Source: Phaeobacter porticola (lineage in GTDB: Bacteria > Pseudomonadota > Alphaproteobacteria > Rhodobacterales > Rhodobacteraceae). From it: a DNA stretch of 64,000 bases. Under the pieces are notes generated by a model. That model saw only the letters and a list, made by a program, of their open reading frames with translations, was not told the origin of the DNA and made no database searches. Location of the stretch: NCBI RefSeq assembly GCF_001888185.1, contig NZ_CP016364.1, positions 1,612,001 to 1,676,000 on the forward strand. Direction: 5' to 3'. Below, in pieces: positions 54,996 through 63,075 of the stretch (its first letter is position 1; each line of letters begins with the position of its first letter). The position numbers and the translations under genes were made by a program.

Positions 54996-56054
54996 ATGGC
55001 GAATTTCGCAACAGAAACGGAGCGGCGGCCTTGGCTGCCCCTCCCCCCTTGGGCGCGCGGCACGCTGGTGACGCTGTCGTCCATCGCGGTCACTATGCTG
55101 GGCCTCTTGTTTGTGACCTTCCTGATCGGTCGGGTGATGCCCATCGATCCGGTGCTGGCCATCGTCGGCGAGCGTGCCACCGAGGAGCAGTATAACGCCG
55201 CCTACCGCGAGCTGGGCCTTGACCGGTCGCTGGCGGTGCAGTTTTTCTACTATGTCACCGATGTCCTGCGGGGTGATTTCGGCACCTCATTGCTGACAGC
55301 ACGCGATGTGTCCACCGATATTGCCCGTGTGTTCCCGGCGACGTTTGAACTGGCCACTATTGGCATTTTTTTCGGCTGTATCCTTGGTGTGCCACTGGGC
55401 GTCATCGCCGCGGTACGCCGGGGCAGCTGGATTGACCAGATTGCCCGTGTGATCGCGCTGGTTGGGTACTCCATGCCCATCTTCTGGCTGGGCCTGATGG
55501 GGCTATTGCTGTTCTACGGCATCCTGGGTTGGGTCGGTGGGCCGGGCCGTCAGGGGATATTTTATGAGGATATGATCCCGTCGGTCACCGGGATGATCCT
55601 GCTGGATTCGCTGATTGCGGGCGACTGGGGCGCGTTTCGCGATGCGTTCTCACATATCGTGCTGCCTGCCGCGCTGCTGGGGTACTACAGCCTCGCCTAT
55701 ATCAGCCGCATGACGCGGTCCTTCATGCTGGAGCAGCTTTCGGCGGAATATGTCACCACCGCCCGCGTCAAGGGCATGAGCGAATGGGCCGTGGTCTGGA
55801 CGCATGCATTTCGCAATATCCGCGTGCAACTGATCACCGTGATCGCGCTGAGCTATGCCAATCTCCTTGAGGGATCAGTTCTGACCGAGATCATTTTCTC
55901 CTGGCCGGGAATTGGCAGCTATATCACCACCGCTCTGCTGTCGGCGGATATGAATGCGGTGTTGGGCGGCACAGTTGTTGTTGGTCTGGTGTTCATCTGC
56001 CTCAACATCTTCTCCGACCTTCTCTATAAAGTCTTTGATCCGAGGTCGAAATGA
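54996..56054 (+). CDS. Dpp/Opp-type ABC permease (DppB-like)
   Basis: The 352-residue membrane protein has an N-terminal helix (VTLSSIAVTMLGLLFVTFLIGRV), a periplasmic stretch with ATEEQYNAAYRELGLDRSLAVQFFYYVTDVLRGDFGTSL, and the EAA loop YVTTARVKGMSEWAVVWTHAFRN. It is the first of two permeases. Its stop overlaps the next start by 4 bases. Confidence 0.95.
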   Translation: MANFATETERRPWLPLPPWARGTLVTLSSIAVTMLGLLFVTFLIGRVMPIDPVLAIVGERATEEQYNAAYRELGLDRSLAVQFFYYVTDVLRGDFGTSLLTARDVSTDIARVFPATFELATIGIFFGCILGVPLGVIAAVRRGSWIDQIARVIALVGYSMPIFWLGLMGLLLFYGILGWVGGPGRQGIFYEDMIPSVTGMILLDSLIAGDWGAFRDAFSHIVLPAALLGYYSLAYISRMTRSFMLEQLSAEYVTTARVKGMSEWAVVWTHAFRNIRVQLITVIALSYANLLEGSVLTEIIFSWPGIGSYITTALLSADMNAVLGGTVVVGLVFICLNIFSDLLYKVFDPRSK

Positions 56055-56986
56055 GCATGTCTTCGCAAACCACGGCCCCAAAGCAGGGCCTGCGCGCCTG
56101 GCTGCTGACTGACACGCCGACATCACGTCGTCAGGCGCGGCTGGCCGCCCTCTATCAAGGGTGGCTTTCATTGCGGCAGAACCACATGGCCATGGTTGGC
56201 CTTGGCATTCTGATCCTGCTGATCTCCATTGCTGTGCTGGCGCCGGTGATCGCGCCGCATGACCCTTATGTGCAGAACCTCGCCAACCGGCTGCAACCGC
56301 TTGGCAGCGAGGGGCATATTCTGGGCACGGATTCCCTTGGTCGCGATATCCTCAGCCGCTTGATCCACGGTGCGCGTATCACGCTTTATATCGTCGCATT
56401 GGTTGCAATGATTGCGCCGATTGCAGGGCTTCTCGTGGGGACGGTTTCCGGCTATGTTGGTGGCTGGGCTGATATCATCCTGATGCGGATCACCGATATC
56501 TTCCTCGCCTTTCCAAGGCTGGTTCTGGCGCTGGCCTTTGTGGCCGCGCTTGGCGCCGGGATCGAAAACGCCGTGCTGGCGATCTCTCTCACCGCTTGGC
56601 CGCCCTATGCGCGGATGGCGCGGGCAGAGACGCTGACGATCCGGTCCTCTGACTATATCAGCGCGATCCGGCTGCAAGGCGCAGGTCCGCTGCGGATCAT
56701 TATCAAGCATATCTGGCCGCTGTGCGTGTCTTCGCTGATCGTGCGGGTGACACTGGATATGGCCGGGATCATTCTGGCCGCTGCTGGACTCGGCTTCCTT
56801 GGCCTTGGCGCGCAACCACCCAGCCCGGAATGGGGCGCGATGATTTCCGAAGGGCGCCGATTTATTCTGGATCACTGGTGGGTTGCCACCATGCCCGGTC
56901 TCGCCATCTTTGCGGTCTCACTGGCCTTCAACCTGCTGGGCGATGGCCTGCGTGATGTATTGGACCCAAAGGACAGCGCCTCATGA
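56051..56986 (+). CDS. Dpp/Opp-type ABC permease (DppC-like)
   Basis: The 311-residue protein has an N-terminal cytoplasmic part, a first helix (AMVGLGILILLISIAVLAPVIA), then APHDPYVQNLANRLQPLGSEGHILGTDSLGRDILSRLIHGARITLYI, the standard DppC N-terminal OppC motif. The EAA-type loop is YISAIRLQGAGPLRIIIKHIWPL. It forms the channel with the DppB-like subunit. Overlap with the next gene is 4 bases. Confidence 0.95.
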   Translation: MSMSSQTTAPKQGLRAWLLTDTPTSRRQARLAALYQGWLSLRQNHMAMVGLGILILLISIAVLAPVIAPHDPYVQNLANRLQPLGSEGHILGTDSLGRDILSRLIHGARITLYIVALVAMIAPIAGLLVGTVSGYVGGWADIILMRITDIFLAFPRLVLALAFVAALGAGIENAVLAISLTAWPPYARMARAETLTIRSSDYISAIRLQGAGPLRIIIKHIWPLCVSSLIVRVTLDMAGIILAAAGLGFLGLGAQPPSPEWGAMISEGRRFILDHWWVATMPGLAIFAVSLAFNLLGDGLRDVLDPKDSAS

Positions 56987-57837
56987 GCACGCTATTGGAT
57001 GTAGAAAACCTCTGGGTGCGCTTTCCCACCCGCAATGGGATCTTTGATGCGGTGCGCGGCGTGTCGTTTTCGCTTGGCCGTGAGCGGCTTGGGATTGTTG
57101 GCGAAAGCGGCTCGGGTAAATCCATGACCGGTCGTGCCATCCTTCGCTTGATCCGCCATCCTGGCATTGTTGAGGCCGATCACATCAATCTGCATGGTGA
57201 AAACCTTCTGGCCAAATCCGAACGTGAGATGCGCAAGGTCCGGGGCGAGCAGATCTCTATGGTGATGCAGGATCCGAAATTCTCGCTCAATCCGGTGATG
57301 ACCATTGGCGACCAGCTGATCGAAGCGCATCGCCTGCACAGCAAATCCACCAAGACCGATGCCTATGCCAAAGCCCTGGAAATGCTGGAGGCCGTGTCGA
57401 TCCGCGACCCGGAACGGGTGATGACCGCCTACCCGCATGAGATGTCCGGCGGCATGGGCCAGCGCATCATGATCGCCATGATGCTGATCCCCAACCCCGA
57501 AATCCTGATCGCGGATGAGCCAACTTCTGCGCTGGATGTCTCCGTACAGGGTCAGGTGCTGTCGATCATGGATCGGCTGGTGAAGGAACGCGGCATGGGG
57601 CTGATCTTTATCAGCCACGATCTGAACCTTGTGTCGCAATTCTGCGACCGCGTGCTGATTATGTATGCGGGCCGCATCGTCGAGGTCTGCGACGCCAATC
57701 ACCTGCATGAGGCCCAGCACCCCTACACCAAGGGGCTATTGGGCAGCCTGCCCCGGTTTGACGCACCGCGTCCACGGCTGGAGGTCCTGCAACGTGATCC
57801 CGCCTGGCGGGATGCCCCCAGCGTGGAGGGACGGTGA
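56983..57837 (+). CDS. Dpp/Opp-type ABC ATP-binding protein (DppD-like)
   Basis: The 284-residue ATPase has Walker [10 protein letters not shown]-loop region [22 protein letters not shown], signature [15 protein letters not shown] (an LSGG variant), Walker [14 protein letters not shown] and the H-loop FISHDLNLV. The C-terminal oligopeptide-transport extension ([15 protein letters not shown]) is present. It forms a heterodimer with the next gene product. Its stop TGA overlaps the next ATG by one base. Confidence 0.94.
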   Translation: MSTLLDVENLWVRFPTRNGIFDAVRGVSFSLGRERLGIVGESGSGKSMTGRAILRLIRHPGIVEADHINLHGENLLAKSEREMRKVRGEQISMVMQDPKFSLNPVMTIGDQLIEAHRLHSKSTKTDAYAKALEMLEAVSIRDPERVMTAYPHEMSGGMGQRIMIAMMLIPNPEILIADEPTSALDVSVQGQVLSIMDRLVKERGMGLIFISHDLNLVSQFCDRVLIMYAGRIVEVCDANHLHEAQHPYTKGLLGSLPRFDAPRPRLEVLQRDPAWRDAPSVEGR

Positions 57838-58592
57838 TGACAACCGCCTTGGACATCAACAATCTGAACGTCTATTTCGGCGAACGCCACGCGCTGGTCC
57901 ATGCCGTCAAAACGGCCTCTCTCCGCGTTGAGACAGGTGCCAGCTTTGGCCTTGTCGGGGAGAGCGGGTCGGGAAAATCCACTATTCTGAAAGCCATCAC
58001 CGGACTTGCGCCGCAATGGAACGGTGAAATCTCGGTCGAAGGCACACGGCTTGGCCCCACCCGCGACCGCGAGTTCTACAAGACCGTTCAGATGGTGTTT
58101 CAGGATCCCTATGCCTCGCTCCATCCGCGCCAGTCGGTGGATCAGGTGTTGTCGGAGACGCTGCACCTGCACGGGTTTCGCGATATCGATGATCGGGTCG
58201 ATCAATTGCTGAAAGACGTCGGTCTCGGCCCGGCCTTTCGCTTTCGCTATCCGCATCAGCTGTCGGGGGGACAACGCCAGCGCGTCGCCATTGCCCGTGC
58301 CTTGGCACCACAGCCGGATATCTTGCTGCTGGATGAGCCGACCTCAGCGCTGGATGTTTCTGTTCAGGCGGAAATTCTCAACCTGCTTAGCGACCTGCGC
58401 GCTACCCATGGGCTGACCTTTGTTATGGTCTCTCACGATCTTGCCGTGGTGGCACATATGTGTGATCAGGCCGCCGTCATGCAGCATGGCGAGATTGTTG
58501 AAATCCTGAGCATTGATGCCATGCGTGCGGGACAAACCCAGCACTCCTATACGCAGACACTGTTGCGTGCCGCAGCCAACCGGGTAGCCTAA
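57837..58592 (+). CDS. Dpp/Opp-type ABC ATP-binding protein (DppF-like)
   Basis: The 251-residue ATPase begins MTTALDINN, with Walker [10 protein letters not shown]-loop QMVFQDPYASLHPRQSVDQVL, signature QLSGGQRQRVAIARAL, Walker [17 protein letters not shown] and H-loop MVSHDLAVV. It is shorter at the C-terminus than most DppF. It completes the binding protein-two permease-two ATPase unit. An in-frame GTG three bases earlier is a less likely start. Confidence 0.94.
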   Translation: MTTALDINNLNVYFGERHALVHAVKTASLRVETGASFGLVGESGSGKSTILKAITGLAPQWNGEISVEGTRLGPTRDREFYKTVQMVFQDPYASLHPRQSVDQVLSETLHLHGFRDIDDRVDQLLKDVGLGPAFRFRYPHQLSGGQRQRVAIARALAPQPDILLLDEPTSALDVSVQAEILNLLSDLRATHGLTFVMVSHDLAVVAHMCDQAAVMQHGEIVEILSIDAMRAGQTQHSYTQTLLRAAANRVA

Positions 58593-58692
58593 GCTAAAAA
58601 CTGACAAACACAGCATAGCTCAATCTGGGTGATAACCTAGAGTTAAGGCTTTGAGTATAGTTTGAACGCGCATTTGAACAAGGATGCGCACC

Positions 58693-60240
58693 ATGTCGGC
58701 CAATGGGCTGCCCTACACTGCGACGGATTTTGATCCAGTCGCCATTGCTGCTGCGGCGCATGCAGGTGGCTTGCCGGGCGTGCGCTATCCTATGGTTGGT
58801 GGTCAGACAATCCAGCTTGGAGAATTGCTGGGCGCGCTCAGCCATGCGCTGGACCTGACCGAAGGCCAGCCAGAGGGGCATTGTGTGCGCTGTTGCTGGA
58901 TTGGCATGCAGGTTGCTGAATACCTGGACCTGCCCCAACAAGATCGCGCAGATCTCTATTTCACACTGCTGCTCAAGGATTTGGGGTGCAGTTCCAATGC
59001 GGCACGTATCTGCGCGCTGTATCGCACCGATGATCTGACTTTCAAACGAAACTTCAAGTTTGTCGATGGCACCACCCGGCAAAAGTTGGATTTTGTGTTG
59101 CGGCACACCGGTCTGGACGACGGCCCTTTAAAACGGTTGAAAACCGTCACTGGTGTTATTGGGCGCAGTGGCAGCCTTGCTACTGAACTGATCCAGACGC
59201 GCTGTGACCGTGGGGCAGAAATCGCGCGTTTGATGCGGTTCTCCGAACAGGTTGCTGATGGTATTGCAGGACTTGACGAACATTGGAACGGAGGTGGCCA
59301 TCCTGCGGGGATTAGCGGCAAGCAAATTCCCCTGTTTTCGCGAATAGCGCTGATGGCTCAGGTGACGGATGTCTTCACTCTTCAATTGGGGTCTTACGCC
59401 GCCGCAACAGAACTGGAAGAACGCGCAGGCAGTTGGTTCGATCCAGATCTGGTTCCGATTTTTACCCGTGTGATCCGCGCCCCTGGATTCTATGACGCGC
59501 TCACGGGTGACAAGCTGGAGGCCAGTGTACTGTCGCGCAGTCCGGCCAAGGCAACGGTTGATGTCGATGAACAATATCTGGATGAAATCTCCTATGCCTT
59601 CTCGCGCGTCATTGACGCCAAGAGCCCCTTTACCTCAGGCCATTCGGAACGGGTCGCTCACTACAGCGACATGATCTGTGAACAATTGGGTTATGATCTG
59701 TCGCATCGTCGTTCGGTGGTGCGCGCTGGTCTGTTGCACGACATCGGCAAACTAGGCGTCTCCAGTGCGATCCTCGACAAACCCGGTAAGCTGAACGATG
59801 TCGAATTTGACCAGATGAAGCTGCATCCCGTGCTGGGTCACGATGTGCTGCGCCGTATTTCCGTGTTCAAAGACGTGGCCGAAGTGGCTGTTGCTCATCA
59901 CGAGCGCCTGGATGGCAAGGGCTATCCTTATGGGAAAGGGGCGGCCGACCTCAGCACCGATATGCGCATCCTGACCATTGCTGATATTTTTGACGCTTTG
60001 ACGGCGGATCGTCCCTATCGCGCGGCCATGTCATTGGACCGCACCTTTGCCATAATGGATGATTTGGCAGGCAAAGCCATTGACCCCGCGCTGTATGAAA
60101 CCCTGAAAGATGCAATCGCCGCCAGCCCTTGGCCCGCCCGCGAAGAGCGCCCATTCTCGCCCAAGTTCAGAGATCATAATCTAAAATATGCGTTGCGTAG
60201 CCAGGCTGTTCACAAAACAAAAAAAGCAGAGAGGCGATAA
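58693..60240 (+). CDS. HD-GYP domain phosphodiesterase
   Basis: From MSANGLPYTATDF (ATG at 58693, AAGGA upstream) the product is 515 residues. The C-terminal half is HD-GYP: TSGHSERVAHYSDMICEQLGYD, GLLHDIGKLGVSS (HD), LGHDVLRRISVFKDVAEVAVAHHERLDGKGYPYGKG (the GYP loop) and TIADIFDALTADRPYR. The N-terminal part (about 30-220) resembles a degenerate HD-type helical region, with no full set of metal ligands. It probably hydrolyses cyclic di-GMP. No receiver domain or membrane anchor is visible. Confidence 0.92.
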   Translation: MSANGLPYTATDFDPVAIAAAAHAGGLPGVRYPMVGGQTIQLGELLGALSHALDLTEGQPEGHCVRCCWIGMQVAEYLDLPQQDRADLYFTLLLKDLGCSSNAARICALYRTDDLTFKRNFKFVDGTTRQKLDFVLRHTGLDDGPLKRLKTVTGVIGRSGSLATELIQTRCDRGAEIARLMRFSEQVADGIAGLDEHWNGGGHPAGISGKQIPLFSRIALMAQVTDVFTLQLGSYAAATELEERAGSWFDPDLVPIFTRVIRAPGFYDALTGDKLEASVLSRSPAKATVDVDEQYLDEISYAFSRVIDAKSPFTSGHSERVAHYSDMICEQLGYDLSHRRSVVRAGLLHDIGKLGVSSAILDKPGKLNDVEFDQMKLHPVLGHDVLRRISVFKDVAEVAVAHHERLDGKGYPYGKGAADLSTDMRILTIADIFDALTADRPYRAAMSLDRTFAIMDDLAGKAIDPALYETLKDAIAASPWPAREERPFSPKFRDHNLKYALRSQAVHKTKKAERR

Positions 60241-60257
60241 ACGCACTCTCTGCTTTT
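60222..60257. terminator. Terminator overlapping the HD-GYP stop codon, abutting tRNA-Leu
   Basis: A perfect 12-base-pair stem AAAAGCAGAGAG/CTCTCTGCTTTT encloses a 12-base loop that contains the TAA stop codon (60238-60240). A-rich and T-rich outer arms make it usable on both strands. The minus-strand tRNA-Leu ends 3 bases further on. Confidence 0.88.
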
Positions 60258-60259
60258 CA

Positions 60260-60345
60260 TGGTACCCAAGGCCGGACTCGAACCGGCACGCTGTCACCAG
60301 CGGGGGATTTTGAATCCCCTGCGTCTACCATTCCGCCACTTGGGC
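60260..60345 (-). tRNA. tRNA-Leu (anticodon CAA)
   Basis: The minus strand gives an 86-base class II tRNA: acceptor GCCCAAG/CTTGGGT with CCA encoded, a D-arm with GCGGAATGGTAGACGC and anticodon stem GGGGA/TCCCC with loop TTCAAAA (CAA at 60310-60312). The variable arm is long (GCTGGTGACAGC) and the T-arm reads GCCGGTTCGAGTCCGGC. It reads UUG codons. Confidence 0.97.
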
Positions 60346-60524
60346 CTCTGCCCCGTTCCTACCCAAGCCCGCAGCGGAGGTCTATAGGGAAATTGCGCCC
60401 TGAAGTCGGAAAAATGCGCAGGCGGTGCCTTGTCACAATCACAGGTCCTTTCACCATGGCGGTTGACGCGCCTGTCACCGCGTGGCACCGCTCAGATCGG
60501 ACTGCCAAGGAGAAATCCCCGACA

Positions 60525-61103
60525 ATGCTGCGCGCGCTATATGACCGAACCATGGCCCTGGCCGATCATCCCAAGGCGCTGTGGTGCCTCGCTGGTGTCG
60601 CCTTTGTTGAAAGCTCGGTTTTTCCAATCCCGCCAGATGTATTGATGATCCCGATGATCCTCGCGCGCCCGTCTCGGGCTTGGCTGATCGCATTGGTGGC
60701 GCTGGTCGCGTCGGTTGCGGGCGGATTGCTGGGCTACGCGATTGGTGCTTTTTTCTACGACAGTGTCGGTCAGCCGATACTTGCTGCCATGGGCAAGGCG
60801 GATGCAATGGCGGAATTCAATCAGCGCTTCAATGATTTTGGGTTTTGGGCAGTGCTGATCGCGGGCATTACGCCCTTTCCCTATAAGGTGATCACAATAA
60901 TGTCAGGCTGGACCGGAATGCCCATCGTAACCTTTGTTGCGACCTCCATTCTGGCACGTGCTATGAGGTTTTTCATCGTTGCGGGGCTTCTGTGGCAATT
61001 CGGCGCGCCCATCCGCGACTTTATTGAACGGCGTCTGGGCCTTGTCTTCACGATCTTTGTCGTGTTGTTGTTTGGCGGGTTTTTCGCACTAAAGGTCTTG
61101 TAA
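60525..61103 (+). CDS. YqaA/DedA-like VTT-domain membrane protein
   Basis: The product is about 192 residues from MLRALYDRTMALADHP (ATG at 60525); AAGGAG lies 12 bases upstream, which is long, and an in-frame ATG at 60456 cannot be excluded. Helices are visible near AFVESSVFPIPPDVLMIPMIL and LIALVALVASVAGGLLGYAIGAFF. The DedA/VTT motifs are FVESSVFPIPPDV, GITPFPYKVITIMSGWTGMP and the C-terminal helix FVVLLFGGFFALKVL. The family is linked to lipid scrambling or envelope homeostasis. It lies 2 bases before dsbB. Confidence 0.88.
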   Translation: MLRALYDRTMALADHPKALWCLAGVAFVESSVFPIPPDVLMIPMILARPSRAWLIALVALVASVAGGLLGYAIGAFFYDSVGQPILAAMGKADAMAEFNQRFNDFGFWAVLIAGITPFPYKVITIMSGWTGMPIVTFVATSILARAMRFFIVAGLLWQFGAPIRDFIERRLGLVFTIFVVLLFGGFFALKVL

Positions 61104-61105
61104 AC

Positions 61106-61576
61106 ATGAGCCGATTTCTAATTCTGATTGCCACCGCTGGCTCAGCTGCGCTTCTGCTGGGGGCCTTCGGGTTCCAGTATCTGGGCGAGATGCCGCCGTG
61201 TAAGCTGTGCATCTGGCAGCGTTACCCGCATGGTGCGGCGATTGTGATTGGGGTGCTGGCCCTGATGGTGCCAATGATGATTCTGCCCTATCTCGGCGCG
61301 CTGGCTGCGCTGGCCACGGCGGGTATCGGCGCCTATCACACCGGGGTAGAGCGCGGCTGGTGGGAAGGTCCGAATTCCTGCACCTCCGGCCCGATTGGCA
61401 CCCTCAGCGGCGAGGATCTGATGCAGCGGATCATGTCGGCACCGCTGGTGCGCTGCGACGATGTACCATGGGAGCTGTTCAGCCTCTCAATGGCCAGCTG
61501 GAATGCGATTGCATCGCTCTTTCTGGCCGTGCTCTGGATTGCTGCGGCCAATCACATGCGCAAGAACCGGATCTGA
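61106..61576 (+). CDS. DsbB-family disulfide bond formation protein
   Basis: The 156-residue membrane protein has four helices and four key cysteines: Cys32 and Cys35 in PCKLCIWQR (quinone-linked pair), and Cys92 and Cys117 in the periplasmic loop (NSCTSG, VRCDDVPW) for exchange with DsbA. The conserved DVPWELFSLSMASWN phrase follows the last Cys. It reoxidises DsbA using quinone. It lies 2 bases after the VTT-domain gene, suggesting co-transcription. Confidence 0.94.
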   Translation: MSRFLILIATAGSAALLLGAFGFQYLGEMPPCKLCIWQRYPHGAAIVIGVLALMVPMMILPYLGALAALATAGIGAYHTGVERGWWEGPNSCTSGPIGTLSGEDLMQRIMSAPLVRCDDVPWELFSLSMASWNAIASLFLAVLWIAAANHMRKNRI

Positions 61577-61610
61577 CGCCTGCATCGGGCCGGGCGTGTC
61601 ACCGCTCGGC

Positions 61611-62048
61611 TCAGCTGTCCTTTTTCGTGGCAAGCAGGAGGTTGGTTTCGCTGCTGACCACCCCTTCGAATGTGCGGATCTTGGCAAGGGCGGCATCCAG
61701 GGTTTCAAGCGTTTCGGTGCCCAGCTCAATGATCAGATCCCAGCGCCCGTTCGTGGTGTGGATCGCCCGAACTTCTGGCAGACCCTGTAGCTGGCGGGTG
61801 ATCCGGCTGGTACCACGGCCTTCGATGCCGATCATCATCAGTCCACGCACCGGATCGCGCAGCACATCCTCTTTCAGCACAACAGAAAACCCAAGGATAT
61901 CTCCCTTGGTCTGTAACCGTTCGATCCGTGCCCGTACCGTGGTCCGCGACAGGTTCAGCTGCAACGCCAGGTCCGACAGGGAGGCGCGTGCATTATGGCG
62001 AAGGGCAGCAATCAGGCGTTCATCCGTTTTGTCCAATCTTATCTCCAT
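61611..62048 (-). CDS. Lrp/AsnC-family transcriptional regulator
   Basis: From MEIRLDKTDERLIAALRHNARAS (ATG at 62048; a longer reading to 62126 exists but lacks a better start) the product is 145 residues. The N-terminal winged helix (about 8-60: ASLSDLALQLNLSRTTVRARIERL) is followed by the RAM effector domain (VRGLMMIGIEGRGTSRITRQLQ, RWDLIIELGTETLETLDAALAKIRTFEGVVSSETNLLLATK). It is divergent from the arginase gene, so it is likely an arginine- or ornithine-responsive activator of that operon. Confidence 0.92.
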   Translation of the reverse strand: MEIRLDKTDERLIAALRHNARASLSDLALQLNLSRTTVRARIERLQTKGDILGFSVVLKEDVLRDPVRGLMMIGIEGRGTSRITRQLQGLPEVRAIHTTNGRWDLIIELGTETLETLDAALAKIRTFEGVVSSETNLLLATKKDS

Positions 62049-62142
62049 CTTGGCAATTTGACCTACTATATGGGCGATTTGATCGCTGGATTCCACCTCA
62101 AAACGGAGATTTCTAAAGGTATACACATTTCACAGAGGAGAT

Positions 62143-63075
62143 ATGCGCGTGACATCCAAGACCTGTATTCTGATCGGCGCCCCGGTGGACAGCGGCAAGC
62201 GACGCGCCGGATGCCTGATGGGGCCGGATGCCTATCGCACCGCCGGTCTGGGGCGCGCAATCGAAAGTCTGGGTCATAAGGTGATCGATCAGGGCAATTT
62301 GCGTCCTGCCACCCATGAACCTGATACCAACGACGGTCTGGTCTTTGCCCGCAATGAAACGATCGGCTGGACCAATCGTCTGATCCGCGCCGCGGAAGAG
62401 GCGATGACAAAAGGGCTACCGATCTTCCTTGGTGGCGACCATTCGCTGTCCTTGGGTTCGGTTGTTGGCGTGGCCAACCACGCGGCCAAGGAAGGCCGCC
62501 CGCAATTCGTGCTGTGGCTCGATGCGCATACCGATTTTCACACCCCGGCGACCTCTGACAGCGGCAACCTGCACGGCACACCAGTGGGCTATTTCACCGG
62601 GCGCCCTGATTTCGCAGGCTTTCCCGAGGTTGCCAATCCGGTCCCGCAAGAAAACGTCTGCATGATTGGCCTGCGTTCCGTGGACACCCCGGAACGCCTC
62701 GCGCTTGAGGCCAGCGATATTCATCGTCATGACATGCGTGATATCGATGAAAATGGCATTGCCGGTCCGCTTTCTGCCTTTCTTCAGCGGGTCAAGGATG
62801 CCAACGGAATGCTGCATGTTTCGCTGGATGTTGATTTTCTGGACCCGTCTGTGGCCCCTGCGGTCGGCACCACCGTGCCCGGCGGCGCCACAGTGCGCGA
62901 GGGGCATTTGGTGTGCGAAATGCTGCACGATTCCGGGCTGATGACCTCGCTCGACCTTGTTGAGCTGAACCCGTTTCTGGATGAGCGGGGCCGCACGGCC
63001 CATCTGATGGTGGATCTCTGCGCCTCAGCCCTTGGGCGTCGTGTCTTTGACCGCCCGACACGGAGCTATCAATGA
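62143..63075 (+). CDS. rocF: Arginase
   Basis: The 310-residue protein has the manganese sites GGDHS (His100), DAHTDFH (Asp127, His129, Asp131) and SLDVDFLDP (near 233), with SVDTPERLALEASD and the GATVREGHLVCEML helix of bacterial arginases. It splits arginine to ornithine and urea. GAGGAG lies only 2 bases before the ATG but 8 before a GTG at 62149, so the true start may be that GTG. The next gene overlaps its stop (ATGA). Confidence 0.94.
   Translation: MRVTSKTCILIGAPVDSGKRRAGCLMGPDAYRTAGLGRAIESLGHKVIDQGNLRPATHEPDTNDGLVFARNETIGWTNRLIRAAEEAMTKGLPIFLGGDHSLSLGSVVGVANHAAKEGRPQFVLWLDAHTDFHTPATSDSGNLHGTPVGYFTGRPDFAGFPEVANPVPQENVCMIGLRSVDTPERLALEASDIHRHDMRDIDENGIAGPLSAFLQRVKDANGMLHVSLDVDFLDPSVAPAVGTTVPGGATVREGHLVCEMLHDSGLMTSLDLVELNPFLDERGRTAHLMVDLCASALGRRVFDRPTRSYQ

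Noticed and set aside
53393-55180. 595-codon open frame on the minus strand opposite the peptide-binding protein gene
   Set aside because: It is antisense to a well-supported gene with a signal peptide and family motifs. Its sequence is His/Arg/Gly-rich with no domain, as expected from GC-biased codon use on the other strand.
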